64,000 nt of DNA from Lineus longissimus. Its lineage: Eukaryota > Nemertea > Pilidiophora > Heteronemertea > Lineidae. Each line of letters opens with the position of its first letter. Position 1 is the first letter of the stretch. Shown here piece after piece: positions 45,401 through 56,640 of this stretch. The stretch covers positions 27,530,599 through 27,594,598 of the forward strand of contig NC_088309.1 in the NCBI RefSeq assembly GCF_910592395.1, read 5' to 3'. The position numbers were made by a program, and so were the translations under genes. The notes under the pieces were generated by a model. That model did no database searches. It worked only from the letters and a program-made list of their open reading frames with translations, and was not told the DNA's origin.

Positions 45401-48400
45401 GAGCTGTATTCATGAACTGAATACTGGGTTCTCGGAGGTTCAAAAGCGCAAAAATTAAACCTAAAGTGTGACCTTACAATGTATGCTTTTGAGGGATTGA
45501 AGTAGTGACTAGTCAGATATTTAAAGTCGTCTAATTGCCTACAACCCTCTCCCTGTCAATCCTTTCTATCTGGAGTACGTTCTCCATCTTGCTCATTGTT
45601 TTATTTTCATGTTTTAGTTCAATATTTTACTGTTAAGATTTCAGTTGCTATGCATTGTGTACATGTACCTGTACAGTTCAACTTGTTCATTTGTCTGCAT
45701 GTCTCTTGCACAGTTCAGTGCTCAGTACATACTATAGTTGTATTGTTGTGTTATGTTGCTATTTACATCTTCATAGAAATTGCATGTTTTGCTTTTTATT
45801 GTGGTTGGACTCACTTCATTGCATGATGGGGTGGTGGTAGGCAATCACTTTCAACACAGCATGAAAGTTAGATTTTATAAGTTTTATGTTAATTGCCCAA
45901 TTTGAACAGGAAATGATGCCAAACTGTTCATTCAGCCACTCTCTTCCAAATCAGGAAACCTTGTCAGGCATCATTTTCAATCTTTAGAGAAGGGGTCTGT
46001 TCAGAACACGAAGTTGAATCAGAGTTAATTGTTTTGTTTAACTTTCATCTTATGAGTGGATTCTAGGAAAAGGAATTTGATGGTGATTACACTTGATCTT
46101 TTACCTTCAGATGGAAGAGCTGACAAGCCGGACGAATCATCTGTCTGTGAACGATCACAGTCACATGATATCAAGTACCTTCAACATCCAGTCGGCACAA
46201 GGGCGTGCAAATAGCCAGGTGTCGCAGCCGCCTGTTTATGGTGCTCAGTGGCAGTCGCAGCGAGCCAAGGGCAGTAGTATAGGCCAGTATGGAGTAGGCT
46301 CTCTTCAGGTTGGTTCCTCTTTCTCTGTAAGTACAGCCTGGTAAGGAAGGAAGCCTAATCTGTAGTTTGAAAGTCCCAAACCCTGTCCCAAAGTATAATC
46401 ATCACTTTCAATTCAGAACCACCTTTTTCTCTAGCACTAAGATAAGTAACACACTACCGGTCTTTCAGAAGTAGCAGCCTGACACTAGCAGATGGTTGTT
46501 GCTTGAAGCCTTACAAAGAGTTCAGTTGAATATGGACCATTACTATCAACAATTTGCTGTCTGATCGTTGTTACACTCATTGCCAGTGAGGCTGTGATAC
46601 TGTCACCAGTTTCCTTGAGCTTCCTCCTCTCACCTCCCTTCCTTCCTTCACAGGCTAATACAGTACGAATCCTTTAGTGAAACTATTGATGGTTGTTTCA
46701 GCGCAAGCTGCCCTTAGATTCATTTAGTTCTTTAGTTTTTGACTTTCATGGAAGTGACATAATCACATTGCTTGGCATTAGTTATTGAGTCTAAACAGAT
46801 GAAAGTTGGATATTAACGACAGCAAAGGTTATCGTTACAGGCAATGTTTCTGTCGCCATTTTAGAATACATATTGAGACTTTTTGGTGAACATTATAAAA
46901 GTAGGCCTGTAGCTGCTTCTCAAAGGTCGTGACCATCTCCTAATGTAACATTCACATAAATCTTTACAGAGGCAACAGCAACAGCTCCATCAGCGATATG
47001 TGGCGAATAAAAAGCCGACGTATCCGAGTCAGCGGAATCAAGGACTGATGCCGGAATCTGAGTATCGTACTATCAATAACATGATGGAAGATGAGAAAAG
47101 TCGTGTTTATGCTCAAAATAACTGGAAGACGGACCCAATGAATAATGGGTCAGTGACGCAGCCAGGGAGGCGTACACATAGTGCTAGCTCCAATACTGGG
47201 AGGCGAGAACCTGGTAAGGAACGCTCTCTTATTTCTATTGTTAACTACCTGACATCAACGAGGCGGTGGCACTTCATAGTCTGACCCGACGGTGGGAAGT
47301 TATGTCTGCAGCAGTTTGGAAGGGCTGTTTTAGAAAAAAATGGTTTCAAAGTACTAACTTCCTTGCTATCAATCAACTAATTGTTAGATTCTTAGCCAAA
47401 GGACATGGAGTGTCTCTCTATCAAGTACTGTCAAGGAATTCTTTGATACTATGATGCCAAACTGACATCAAGAAACGCAATAGAACCACATTGGGTGTGA
47501 CGTCAGGTTGCGTGTTGGATTCGACCAGACATTACACTCGATGTGGCACTGTTGAGTTCCTGACATCAGTCAGCCATTTGGTCATAAAGGTCATCTCTAG
47601 GTATAGACATAGTGACAGGTACCTCTTCTTGATCTCTACTTACAGAACAGACTTTCTGAATCTGATTATCAAATTTTTCAGTTCCTCGACTATTTGTCTT
47701 TCCCGAACTCTCATGATTGTAAGATTTCCATATCTGATTGGCATGCTGATAATCTCCTGTACGTCCAGGCAATAGTAGATGTCTGTGTAATAATAACTTA
47801 ACAGCTATGGCTAGTCATAATATTCAGTGGCTTGGCGCCCCAAGTTTTGATGCTTTTCGCATATGCTAGATACGTTGAAAAATCTTGAATGGAAAATTAA
47901 CTAGTTTATCCTTGGGGTCCTGTCAAAGATTAGAATGGAATGATAGAAGTATTGAATGTTATTTCTACCTGTTTTGCACATTGCTTGACAAAGTTCAATA
48001 CCAACCCTGGGCGAAGATCCTAACAGAAATTTGACTGGTAAAATGTAGCCTGCATGTTGCAACAATCAAAGCCAAAGCTCTATACTATCACGATTTGTTG
48101 CGCAAAATATCTTATAATCTGGTTTATTATATTTTTTTGTCCTTTTCTTGGTTTCTAGGCCGAGTCTCAATGTATCTTTTCAGGTACAGGGTTATTGGGA
48201 GTGTGTGGCTCCTATTTCATAATAAAGCCCCTCCCACTTAATAACAAAACATTAAACTCTTAGCACAAGCTAAACATCTAATATCTAGTTTGTGAAAAGC
48301 CTCAAAATAAGACATTTGTAAAAAGCCCCAGCCATGCGTCAATACCTGCTTACCTGTCCTTAGATTCTAATGGCTGAGATCCGTACCCCTCTCCCCCTTC

Positions 48401-49727
48401 CCCACAACCAAGACGAGTTCAAATGGTGTCCAGCCCAGTCACTGAAACAAGACCTTCACAATTTTCCTTCATCTCTTCTCATCCTCATTTTGGTTTTTTC
48501 TTTAAAACAATTATTTTCAAGTTTTTTCCCTCTTACTTACTTTTGCCAGTAATCTAATCAATGATAAAAAATCCTCTTTTGTCTACCGGGTAGTACTTAT
48601 ACTTTTGACTCATTGCGCTATTGTATAGTTTGAAAGTCAGTAGGCTTGTTCCTTAGCAACTAAAGCCCATGCATTAAAGCTGCTTGGGTTTAGGTCTCAC
48701 CTACATTTACATGTGTGATGTTGATGTAGGCATGCATTGTTGCAGCTTTGGAATCCAGGCTATAGTTTGGTTCATAGTTGCATACTGCAGATAAGTGAAT
48801 AGTATGATAGTCGAGAATGTTCAGTGATGTTTGAGGACTCTCCTATGGAACCTTTATTGGGTTGTGTCACCCCTGAGTGATGCCCTCCTAGTTCTTAGTT
48901 ATACTTCAGCCAGTTCATTTAGTTGCATCTGCTGTAGGTGCACAAGCTAGCGTATCTGTCACAAGTAGAACATTGAAGGTTATTGAGTTGATTTAGCCGA
49001 GTCGTGTCACATATTAAAGAATTGTGGGACATCATTGCAGTGGAATCTCCCTTAGCTTATACTTCTGTTAGCAAGACACCACGTCTATTAAGGATGCTAG
49101 GTTTGCTCCCAGATCGATAGTTTCCATTTAACTTGACCTCTCTATGACTCTAATCAGGACATCTTTCTATTAGAGAAGTTCTATTGTGATCATTTTTCAA
49201 GTAATCATCAAAATAGATATCTTCTTACCATACCATCTCAATTGAACTCTTACTGAGACTGAATTTGCATGTTGGCTAACAAACAATACTCATCATACAG
49301 AAAACTGTCAAACTTATTCATTCATCCGTCAAACTCTCGCTCACTCTCTTTTCCAGCTTCCAAATTTAACCCGCGTGGTTTGATGCAGCCCCTTGGCATT
49401 GCGAGCACCCCACCTACCACCCAGCTGTCGGCCGTACCCTTCTACCAGTCCATCTATCCAATACAAAACGCACTAAAAGGTGGCATTCCTCCGCCGATTG
49501 GCTCACAGAACCTTTCCGTTGTGTCTGCACCTGCACCTGTTGTCCAGCGGCCTGAGTTATCCTCGGCGGGGACAAATTCTCTACGCGGCGGGGCGCAACC
49601 GGAGGTACAGCAGCCAACAGATCAGGGATTACGCTCGACCAAATCTCAACGGATTCGTGGTGCATCTAACAATGTGAGGCTGAAACAGATAGAAATGAGA
49701 GAAAATCATGCGGTTGTGTTGAGTTGA
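30402..49727 (+). CDS. TTLL6/TTLL13-like tubulin polyglutamylase, about 1041 aa, 17 core coding exons
   Basis: Core exons: 30402-30612, 30944-31100, 33345-33385, 33710-33828, 34231-34361 (or its twin 34428-34558), 35776-35932, 36196-36339, 37195-37280, 37598-37823, 37965-38146, 38503-38688, 38975-39143, 41532-41750, 44207-44473, 46111-46326, 46970-47213, 49357-49727; 3126 nt, in phase. Residues 1-122 are acidic, then poly-lysine. The TTL domain (about 123-485) closely follows TTLL6: ATP-site K239 in KPESGCQGKG, DGFKFDFRIY, D411, and E424-x-N426 in VVEVNHSPS for metal binding. A cationic segment rich in RRRRSR (about 575-600) fits the family's microtubule contact. The C-terminal 400 residues are low complexity. 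Family members extend glutamate chains on tubulin of cilia. Intron 1 uses a GC donor (GCAAGT). The acceptor before 44207 is AAAG, a weak match. TTLL6 versus TTLL13 is unresolved. Confidence 0.9.
33083..33184 (+). CDS. Candidate 102-nt cassette exon of the TTLL gene
   Basis: An acceptor (TTTGATTTTAG) precedes 33083 and a donor (GTTAGT) follows 33184. The segment is open in the phase set by the poly-lysine exon and keeps that phase on exit (2-2, 34 codons). It reads as a Ser/Pro-rich linker including SIKSKPVEETPPGTSPR. Vertebrate TTLL6 passes directly from the lysine run to the TTL domain, so this would be an optional insertion just before the catalytic domain. GTTAGT donors are also used at 10712 (-) and 44474 (+) in this window. 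Confidence 0.5.
34231..34361 (+). CDS. TTLL exon 5a, first of a duplicated exon pair
   Basis: 131 nt, acceptor TTTTCTAG, donor GTAAGT, phase 0 in and 2 out. It encodes KINHFPGMSEICRKDLLARN and on to the Asp before the tyrosine of YGDLMAY. This version matches the sequence usual in TTLL6 and relatives. Confidence 0.85.
34428..34558 (+). CDS. TTLL exon 5b, alternative twin of exon 5a
   Basis: Also 131 nt, with its own acceptor (TTTATTTATTAG) and donor (GTAAGT), same phases, 66 nt after exon 5a. The 44 encoded residues differ from 5a at 9 positions, chiefly MSEIC to MIQVC plus conservative changes, with no stop or frameshift. The reading frame requires that only one of the two be used. Confidence 0.8.
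42488..42508 (+). CDS. Candidate 21-nt microexon of the TTLL gene
   Basis: Seven codons (FSAMSLK), phase 0-0, between a long pyrimidine tract ending CTTGCAG and a GTTAGC donor. Flanking exons 41750 and 44207 are also phase 0, so inclusion is silent to the frame. Such short exons can arise by chance; transcript evidence would decide. Confidence 0.4.
43307..43345 (+). CDS. Candidate 39-nt exon of the TTLL gene
   Basis: Thirteen codons (SAGSVRRLFMNKA), phase 0-0, with acceptor CTTCATTTTAG and donor GTGAGT. Together with the 21-nt candidate it would bridge the phase-0 exons ending 41750 and starting 44207, raising the protein to about 1061 aa. Confidence 0.45.
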
Positions 49728-51890
49728 GTTAACTGTGATTGAAACATGGGTAGTTCATTCAGTCTGCTGATAATCAATGGTTTCCTGTATACATCCCAAG
49801 ATAGGGCTCGACAAGGCAAGCTGAATAGTATTAGTCTTGTGCATCAAGCCTGGAACGGTCTACTCTTGTGTTGATATCCCATGTGGACACTTACAAAGGT
49901 GACCTTTCAGTAAATCTGTCATCGAGTTACGGCTGTGGTGGTTGAAGTGTGTTGCAAATATGTCAGTGGTCAGACTGATCAGTGACTTGGCAATCATTTG
50001 CCGTTGCTTGTATTTGGGACTGAAGTCTCTTAGGCGTCAGAGGGCTAACTTGAGACGTATCTTGAAACTGAATATAGTTGTATGCAATTAACAACATTGT
50101 TGAATCTGGTGCCTGGAGTTTCATCACTTTCATGAGCATAGTTGAAGTGGCAAGTGGAGAATCGCATAGTGTTGTTATCCTTTGCAGCTGTCATCTCAGT
50201 GCTGTTATTTATGGTAGAGAGAATGTCTCATTTTGAGTGAAAGGTTTGAGTTGCGAGTCTTTACAGGTAAGAATTCCAGGTGCTTTGGTGACCTTGTTGA
50301 GATTGCATGCAATTCAACATTGGCTGTGATACTAGAGATTTTTTGTAATTATATTGAATGACATTGAATCTGTGTCTCTCTGCAGTGACTGTCAAACCGA
50401 AATGCTACATTTTCAAGTTGACTAACAGTTGCATATAGCAAGTATGGCGATAGTATGTTGAAGTGAGGTGAGGAGTTGTATGGACATGGATGGTATGGTG
50501 CCAAAATAACCCCTCAGGTTGGAAAGGAGACTTAAGACTTATCGAACTGATGGAGTCAGGCGTCACTGATTGGATATGCAAGTTAAGAATACTAATCAAA
50601 CTGTGAAGCGTTGTGAGAGGTCGGTCTGTTACCTTTTGTATCTGCGCTCTTATACTGTACAAGTGTACGATTCAGACGCTCTTCGACTGTAGCACATTGC
50701 TTCACGTTGAGTTTGGTTCATTTCTTCTATGCACACTGGCCAAAAACAGTGGGAAATGTTATCTTTTTGTAGTACTGTTATACGAGCTTGGTATAAAGAC
50801 TGGTGTACCATTGATTATTTTTAAAGATATCTGCTCTATATTTTGTATTTACTGTGATGACCAATTCCTTGTTGAATGGGTACAATATTTTCAAATGATT
50901 CCATCCACTTTTTAAATGTATAACATATGCAATGTCTTACAAACAGAGATGATCTGTACTATGATATAGAACTTGTAGAACCTGGTTATATTTGGAACAA
51001 TTATGCCATATCTGTTTCAATGGTCAATTTTATATTACACCAAGTTTTTTGGCTGCAATTGGACAAAAATATTAGAGACCATTCCGTCCAGTTGCCAGAT
51101 TTGTTAAAAATCTTTTAATTTTGTTCAATAGCTGAATTATATTTTTTAGGTTTCTATACTGTGTCTACTTTTGTGTAGGGGTTGACAAGATTGTTTTAAA
51201 TATTCATTGATCTTGACACTGTTTTGAGATGTCATAACTTGGTAAACCACTGTACATTTTGTTTTCCTGTTGTTAACATGTCATACCTCCGTCCGTATCC
51301 ACGCTGTCAAAGGGCAACATTCTTGTTATCAGTTGAAAGAAATATGCTGTTTAGTTCATTCATATTTCATTTTAGTACAAAGAAGTCCTGTTTACAATGA
51401 CTGTGAAACCAAAAGCCAAAATGGGTTCCCAGGAAAACTAGCTTCTATGTTTAGATTTATGAGGAAGAGCTGATGTGAAGGACCCTTTCTTGAGATGGAC
51501 AATGCTCTACTGGCTGAACTGTTCAACTGTTTGGCTGTAGGAGGGGTCATCGTTTGTATTTATCTCGCTACTTCATGGGGTTTGTTTGGGAAATGCCAAA
51601 AAGTTACATGTCTGTTCCATGTATGCGTTCTTGTCGGGTCATTAGTTTGTTTTCTGTAGGTAGAGTGCCAAATCATCGTCCAGTGGGGTTTCATAACAGA
51701 CTGAAGTTTGGTGTGGAATAATTGATGTTAGACTGGATTAAAGTATATTTATTGAATAAAGCTTCTTTTATGTATATTTAATTACATTGTATATACTTGT
51801 TTTTCAATGTAAATATGTCTCGGAAGATTTGTAAACAGGAATGAAAGGGTTAATTTGTAATTGTACTGGAATTTTATAAATAAAACTTGT
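49728..51890 (+). other. TTLL 3' UTR
   Basis: About 2.1 kb of AT-rich non-coding sequence follows the stop. AATAAA signals lie at 51755-51760 and 51879-51884, the latter followed by a GT/T-rich stretch fitting a cleavage site. No exon is seen. Confidence 0.6.
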
Positions 51891-51989
51891 TGTCTTCCTG
51901 CAATCTCTGGTCCCAATTGACTTTACTTTGCTATGTCAGTCGGTACTAGTTACCCTTATTTATGTCACAAGCTACTGACCTGATCATGA

Positions 51990-52850
51990 GTATTGTCTCA
52001 TGAAGCCGCCTGATTGAGACTTATCAGTGTGACCAGAAGAGACATCAAGGCCACCCGCAGTTTGGCAAGACTATCGAGAGCCGCTGGACCCAATGAGGTG
52101 TGGTTTAATAGTAAGTTGTGACTGTCTCCTCTCAAACTCTCTGTTGGCAAAGGGTGGTGGGACAACCAGGGTCGACTCGATCCAATTGTGAGACTTGTCT
52201 CTTGCCATCTGGGCAAGACAATGGGGGCAGCCAGGTTGATCTGGCTGTGATTTGACTCGTACTGCCATTATTGCATGATTGTGGGGTAGCCAGGGTCGAA
52301 ATGATCTGCTTATGACAGTCTCACCTCCCTTCCACGGTTGGCAAGATGTTGGGGGTAGCCAGGTCCTATTCCATCTGGTTGCGATTGGTTCATCGCTCTC
52401 ATCGTGTTGGGAAGACGGTAGACGGCCCAATTTGAACCAATTGTGGCAGTCTTGTCTTTCAAAGGTTGCATGTAAGCGACAGGTGGCGCTGCCTCGCCCA
52501 ATTTGTCATGTTCTGAATGTTTCATCTCACTTACCGTGCTGGCAAAACAGTGGATTTGCCAAGGCCATTTTGGTTTGGTTGTGACTGTCTTATAATTGTC
52601 ACTGGGTTGGCAAGACACAATTCGATGTTGCTCTGACTGCATCTTACTCATCGTGTTGACAAGACGGTTGGGCAGCCAGGTCCCGTTTGGTCTGGTTGTG
52701 GCAGTCTCCTCTCTGTCCTCAATGGTGGAAACAGGAACACGAGTGGCAAGGAGAGTAACATCATGACTCTCAATGTATTGACATTTGGTCAGCTTCCAGA
52801 CAACGTGTGTCCCCCAAGGCATATGGGCGGAGGCTGCGGAGGCAATACCA
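51990..52850. repeat. Old tandem field of about 57-71-bp units
   Basis: A diverged unit of roughly 65 bp recurs about ten times: a TTGTGACTGTCTC-like block (near 52116, 52187, 52312, 52440, 52577, 52695), then a GTTGGCAAGACGGTGG-like block, then GGCAGCCAGGT and TGGTCTGGTTG. Related fragments lie at 55850-55945 and 56480-56640, on both sides of younger insertions. Open frames up to 170 codons on the minus strand come from the repetition and are not genes. Confidence 0.7.
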
Positions 52851-52890
52851 CTCGAAGTTCAGTGTTGGAGAGTATTGGCACCATCACTAC

Positions 52891-54427
52891 CAATGTCAAC
52901 ATTGTCTCTGTGGCAGCAAAGCTGTGAACTGTCTTCTCTGTGGTCATGTTGAGGTGTCTCTCCCTCAGATAGGCCAGGAGTCAACATTGTCTCTGTGGCA
53001 GCAAAGCTGTGAACTGTCTTCTCTGTGGTCACGTCGAGGTGTCTCACCCTCAGATAGGCCAGGAGTCAACATTGTCTCTGTGGCAGCAAGGCTGTGAACT
53101 GTCTTCTTTGTGGTCACGTCGAGGTGTCTCACCCTCAGATAGGCCAGGAGTCAACATTGTCTCTGTGGCAGCAAAGCTGTGAACTGTCTTCTCTGTGGTC
53201 ACATCGAGGTGTCTCACCCTCAGATAGGCCAGGAGTCAACATTGTCTCTGTGGCAGCAAGGCTGTGAACTGTCTTCTCTGTGGTCACGTCGAGGTGTCTC
53301 ACCCTCAGATAGGCCAGGAGTCAACATTGTCTCTGTGGCAGCAAAGCTGTGAACTGTCTTCTCTGTGATCACGTCGAGGTGTCTCACCCTCAGATAGGCC
53401 AGGAGTCAACATTGTCTCTGTGGCAGCAAAGCTGTGAACTGTCTTCTCTGTGGTCACGTCGAGGTGTCTCACCCTCAGATAGGCCAGGAGTCAACATTGT
53501 CTCTGTGGCAGCAAAGCTGTGAACTGTCTTCTCTGTGATCACGTCGAGGTGTCTCACCCTCAGATAGGCCAGGAGTCAACATTGTCTCTGTGGCAGCAAG
53601 GCTGTGAACTGTCTTCTCTGTGGTCACGTTGATGTGTCTCACCCCCAGATAGGCCAGGTGTCTCACCCCCAGATAGGCCAGGAGTCAACATTGTCTCTGT
53701 GGCAGCAAAGCTGTGAACTGTCTTCTCTGTGGTCACGTCGAGGTGTCTCACCCTCAGATAGGCCAGGAGTCAACATTGTCTCTGTGGCAGCAAGGCTGTG
53801 AACTGTCTTCTCTGTGGTCACGTCGAGGTGTCTCACCCCCAGATAGGCCAGGAGTCAACATTGCCTCTGTGGCAGCAAAGCGGTGAACTGTCTTCTCTGT
53901 GATCACGTTGAGGTGTCTCACCCTCAGATAGGCCAGGAGTCAACATTGTCTCTGTGGCAGCAAAGCTGTGAACTGTCTTCTCTGTCGTCACGTCGAGATG
54001 TCTCACCCTCAGATAGGCCAGGAGTCAACATTGTCTCTGTGGCAGCAAGGCTGTGAACTGTCTTCTCTGTGGTCACGTCGAGGTGTCTCACCCTCAGATA
54101 GGCCAGGAGTCAACATTGTCTCTGTGGCAGCAAAGCTGTGAACTGTCTTCTCTGTGGTCACATCGAGGTGTCTCACCCTCAGATAGGCCAGGAGTCAACA
54201 TTGTCTCTGTGGCAGCAAGGCTGTGAACTGTCTTCTCTGTGGTCACGTCGAGGTGTCTCACCCTCAGATAGGCCAGGAGTCAACATTGTCTCTGTGGCAG
54301 CAAAGCTGTGAACTGTCATCTCTGTGGTCACGTCGAGGTGTCTCACCCTCAGATAGGCCAGGAGTCAACATTGTCTCTGTGGCAGCAAGGCTGTGAACTG
54401 TCTTCTTTGTGGTCACGTCGAGGTGTC
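52891..54427. repeat. 85-bp tandem array, 18 copies
   Basis: The marker TCAACATT occurs at 52896, 52981, 53066, 53151, 53236, 53321, 53406, 53491, 53576, 53685, 53770, 53855, 53940, 54025, 54110, 54195, 54280 and 54365: steps of exactly 85 bp except one of 109, where 24 bp near 53640-53663 are duplicated. The last copy is partial. A diagnostic site (GCAAAGCTG versus GCAAGGCTG) alternates over parts of the array (copies 2-5 and 13-18), hinting at 170-bp dimer amplification. Because 85 is not a multiple of 3, no long protein can be encoded. Confidence 0.97.
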
Positions 54428-55200
54428 CATGTTGGGAAGGTGGGAGACAGAGAGATAGAGATAAGATATAGACATCCAGAAGTGATATGGTGCACGACTG
54501 TCTCTTCTGTCTCCGTCATTTCTTCAGGTAACAACATAGAACGACGGTAAAATACACAGGCCCGTTGCGGTGGCAAACTGAAATGTCCTCGTTCTGATGT
54601 CTTTGAACCGAGTGACACTAGTTCATGTACTACATGGTGGCCCAGAATTATTTTCCCTTCACAATGGATACACAATAGAATTCTATGATGCAAGGGAAAA
54701 CCTTTCTGGGCCACCCTGTAGAGTTTCGTGAGTCTAGCAGGGGACTCAGCTAGCGCCATCTGGGCTAAAGAAGTGGAACTACTCAATTACTTAAAATTGA
54801 AAATTATCCCGTCTCAGGCCTGGGATGGAAATGCTCCCCCCTTTTTAGAGGGGGAAACGGGGGACGAGTTATTCCATGAACCCCAAACATGGTACTGACG
54901 ACCGTTACCGATTACAGCTTATCTTTATTCCGACCTCAACCCTTATATAGCCTACAGTGCAAATTCTCGTCCAGTGTGGACGTTCTATGTGCGAACTATG
55001 TAGTATCGATGGCTAACGGCAGGGGAGCCAGGAGCGGGCTCAGGACACAATTAAATCTGCGATAGGGTCCGTGAACATTTTGTATACATACATTTTCTTG
55101 ATTTAAAAAAAAAGCAATGCATTTAGTCTCTTGCTTCATCGAGGAGTGCATTTTCCTCTTGGTCACCTAAATCCCACACCCAAGTTCTCGTTCTATATCA
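54428..55200. other. Gene-free spacer with one satellite-related fragment
   Basis: No gene is seen. It contains the small mariner-like MITE listed separately and, at 55161-55183, a 23-bp exact match to the satellite monomer (836-858). Confidence 0.5.
54633..54718. mobile_element. Mariner-type MITE, 86 bp
   Basis: The ends are inverted copies: CATGGTGGCCCAGAA on the left and, read in reverse complement, CAGGGTGGCCCAGAA on the right. The similarity continues inward through TTTTCCCTT. TA dinucleotides flank both ends (54631-54632 and 54719-54720), the target-site duplication typical of Tc1/mariner. There is no room for a transposase. Confidence 0.75.
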
Positions 55201-55224
55201 ATACGATAAACCTTGACGATAAAC

Positions 55225-55655
55225 TATCCCAGCCATCCCTGGTAGCATGCATCTTCGGCCGGCCCGATATCGGCTGAATTATGGCATAGAGCGGCCAAGA
55301 CGGCCGATGTTGGGCCGATATCGGACGAATTTCGGCACTTTCCCTCCAGATTTCACTCAAAGGTGCCGGTGTGACAGCGGATATAGTCCCCCTGGAGTCA
55401 TAGTCCGGTAGCATTGTATTTGATCAATTAAGCAGCATGATCTATTGTACCGCTAACCCTAACCAAAACATTTTGCAATGCGGGCTATTGTTACACGGAC
55501 TATCAGCCCTAGGACTGCTATCCCTTGCACACCGGCATTTGGCCAGTATCGGGCCAGTATCGGCAGGAATATGTTTCTTTGCCAAACTCCAGACAAGGTT
55601 AAGGCGATATTCTGGGCCAACGCTGGGCCGGGCCGTTGGCTGCCCTAATCAGATA
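55225..55655. mobile_element. Foldback-like element rich in GGCCGATATCGG motifs
   Basis: The left half (about 55250-55345) carries GGCCCGATATCGGC-type motifs, and the right half (about 55540-55635) carries GGCCAGTATCGGGCC-type motifs. Near the middle, ATAGTCCG (about 55397) faces its reverse complement CGGACTAT (about 55496) with related sequence between. The whole looks like an imperfect inverted repeat of about 430 bp. I could not find exact ends or a target duplication. Confidence 0.45.
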
Positions 55656-55849
55656 ATATTAGAAGCATTAAAAAATAAGTATTTTTAAAATTTCAGAAAA
55701 GTTCACAATATCACCCTTTACCGAAATATAACAGAATATTGCAAAACGTGCAGCCCACTTTAATGTAGGGGTTGCTAAAAGAAACGACCCACTTCATTAC
55801 AAAAACCAATCGGATGAAAAAAACACTCTTGACTAGACTGTAAATGTTT

Positions 55850-55945
55850 TGACAGTGACTGTCTCATCTCACTCATCATGTTGGCAGCACGGTGGAGCAG
55901 CCAGGTCTGATTCGCCGGCTGTGACTGCCTCATCTCTCTCACTCA
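55850..55945. repeat. Detached units of the 65-bp-type repeat
   Basis: GACTGTCTCATCTCACTCAT, then GTTGGCAGCACGGTGG, GCAGCCAGGT and a second GACTGCCTCATC match the 51990-52850 units. They lie just left of the SINE. Confidence 0.6.
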
Positions 55946-56018
55946 ATCATTGCGAGTCAATCATCTGAGCTGCCACTCTGTTGTAGTAATGCACCACAAC
56001 AAGGAGTGCTGGTAGAAC

Positions 56019-56090
56019 GGCTCGTTGGTCTGGTGGTACGATCCTTGCTTAGGCAGCGAGAGGTCCCGGGTTCAATTCCTGGGCAAGGCC
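56019..56090 (+). tRNA. Degenerate tRNA-Pro(AGG)-like head of the SINE
   Basis: 72 nt with recognisable arms: D-arm box TTGGTCTGGTGGTA, anticodon stem CTTGC/GCGAG with loop TTAGGCA (anticodon AGG), and T-arm CCGGG-TTCAATT-CCTGG. The acceptor stem (GGCTCGT with GCAAGGC) has two mismatches and a G-U pair, so it is probably not a working tRNA. A TTTT terminator follows at 56091. Confidence 0.6.
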
Positions 56091-56235
56091 TTTTGTTGGT
56101 AAGTTGGCCAAACGTCTGTGCTGCCACCTGTTGTATCAATTTTTCACTGCATGGGGATCTGGGGCGGGAGGCTTGCTTGTTCCCCATTCTCCCTGGATGC
56201 AATCAAATTCTAATGAATGATACTCTTTTCCACGT
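56019..56235 (+). mobile_element. tRNA-Pro-derived SINE
   Basis: A tRNA-Pro-like head (56019-56090) is followed by TTTT and about 140 bp of non-tRNA body ending near a CTAATGAATGATACT tail. The minus-strand translation of the head is the PGIEPGTSRC type often met when tRNA-derived SINEs are translated. The tail boundary and any target duplication are uncertain. Confidence 0.65.
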
Positions 56236-56479
56236 TTTTATTTCTACTGTCTTCGACACGAGCTTGCAATTAATATCTCGAATATTTATCAGCGATTTAC
56301 TAAAACTGTTTAAATTCATATCGAGCCATTATTTGATATGGGAAGGCACCTGACCTGTATGTCTCCCTGTACTGCTGTTGACAGACAGACTCCGTCGTTC
56401 GATGGCACATCCAGGGAAGACCTTTCAGACCGTGAAGAAATGACTGTGTACCCTGGAAAGATCGATAGCGAGGTCCCAT

Positions 56480-56640
56480 TCGGTCTGGTTGTGACTTTCT
56501 CATCAATCTCACACTTCTTGTGAGACGGTGGAGCTGTCCAGCCCAAGTAAGCCTGGTTGTGACTGTCTCATCTCTCTAACCGCGGAGACACGACAGTGGA
56601 GGTAGCCAGTTCCATTCGATATCTGGCTGTGACTACATCT
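56480..56640. repeat. Detached units of the 65-bp-type repeat, right of the SINE
   Basis: CATTCGGTCTGGTTGTGACT, GAGACGGTGGAGCTG, CTGGTTGTGACTGTCTCATC and GACACGACAGTGGAGGTAGC continue the family seen at 51990-52850 and 55850-55945. The SINE therefore sits inside an older repeat field. Confidence 0.6.

Noticed and set aside
52310-54786. Open frames up to 170 codons in the repeat field and 85-bp array
   Set aside because: They follow repeat units, shift frame every copy (85 is not a multiple of 3) and show no domain.
56019-56090. A functional tRNA-Pro gene
   Set aside because: The acceptor stem has two mismatches and the unit continues into a SINE-like body, so a SINE head is the better reading.
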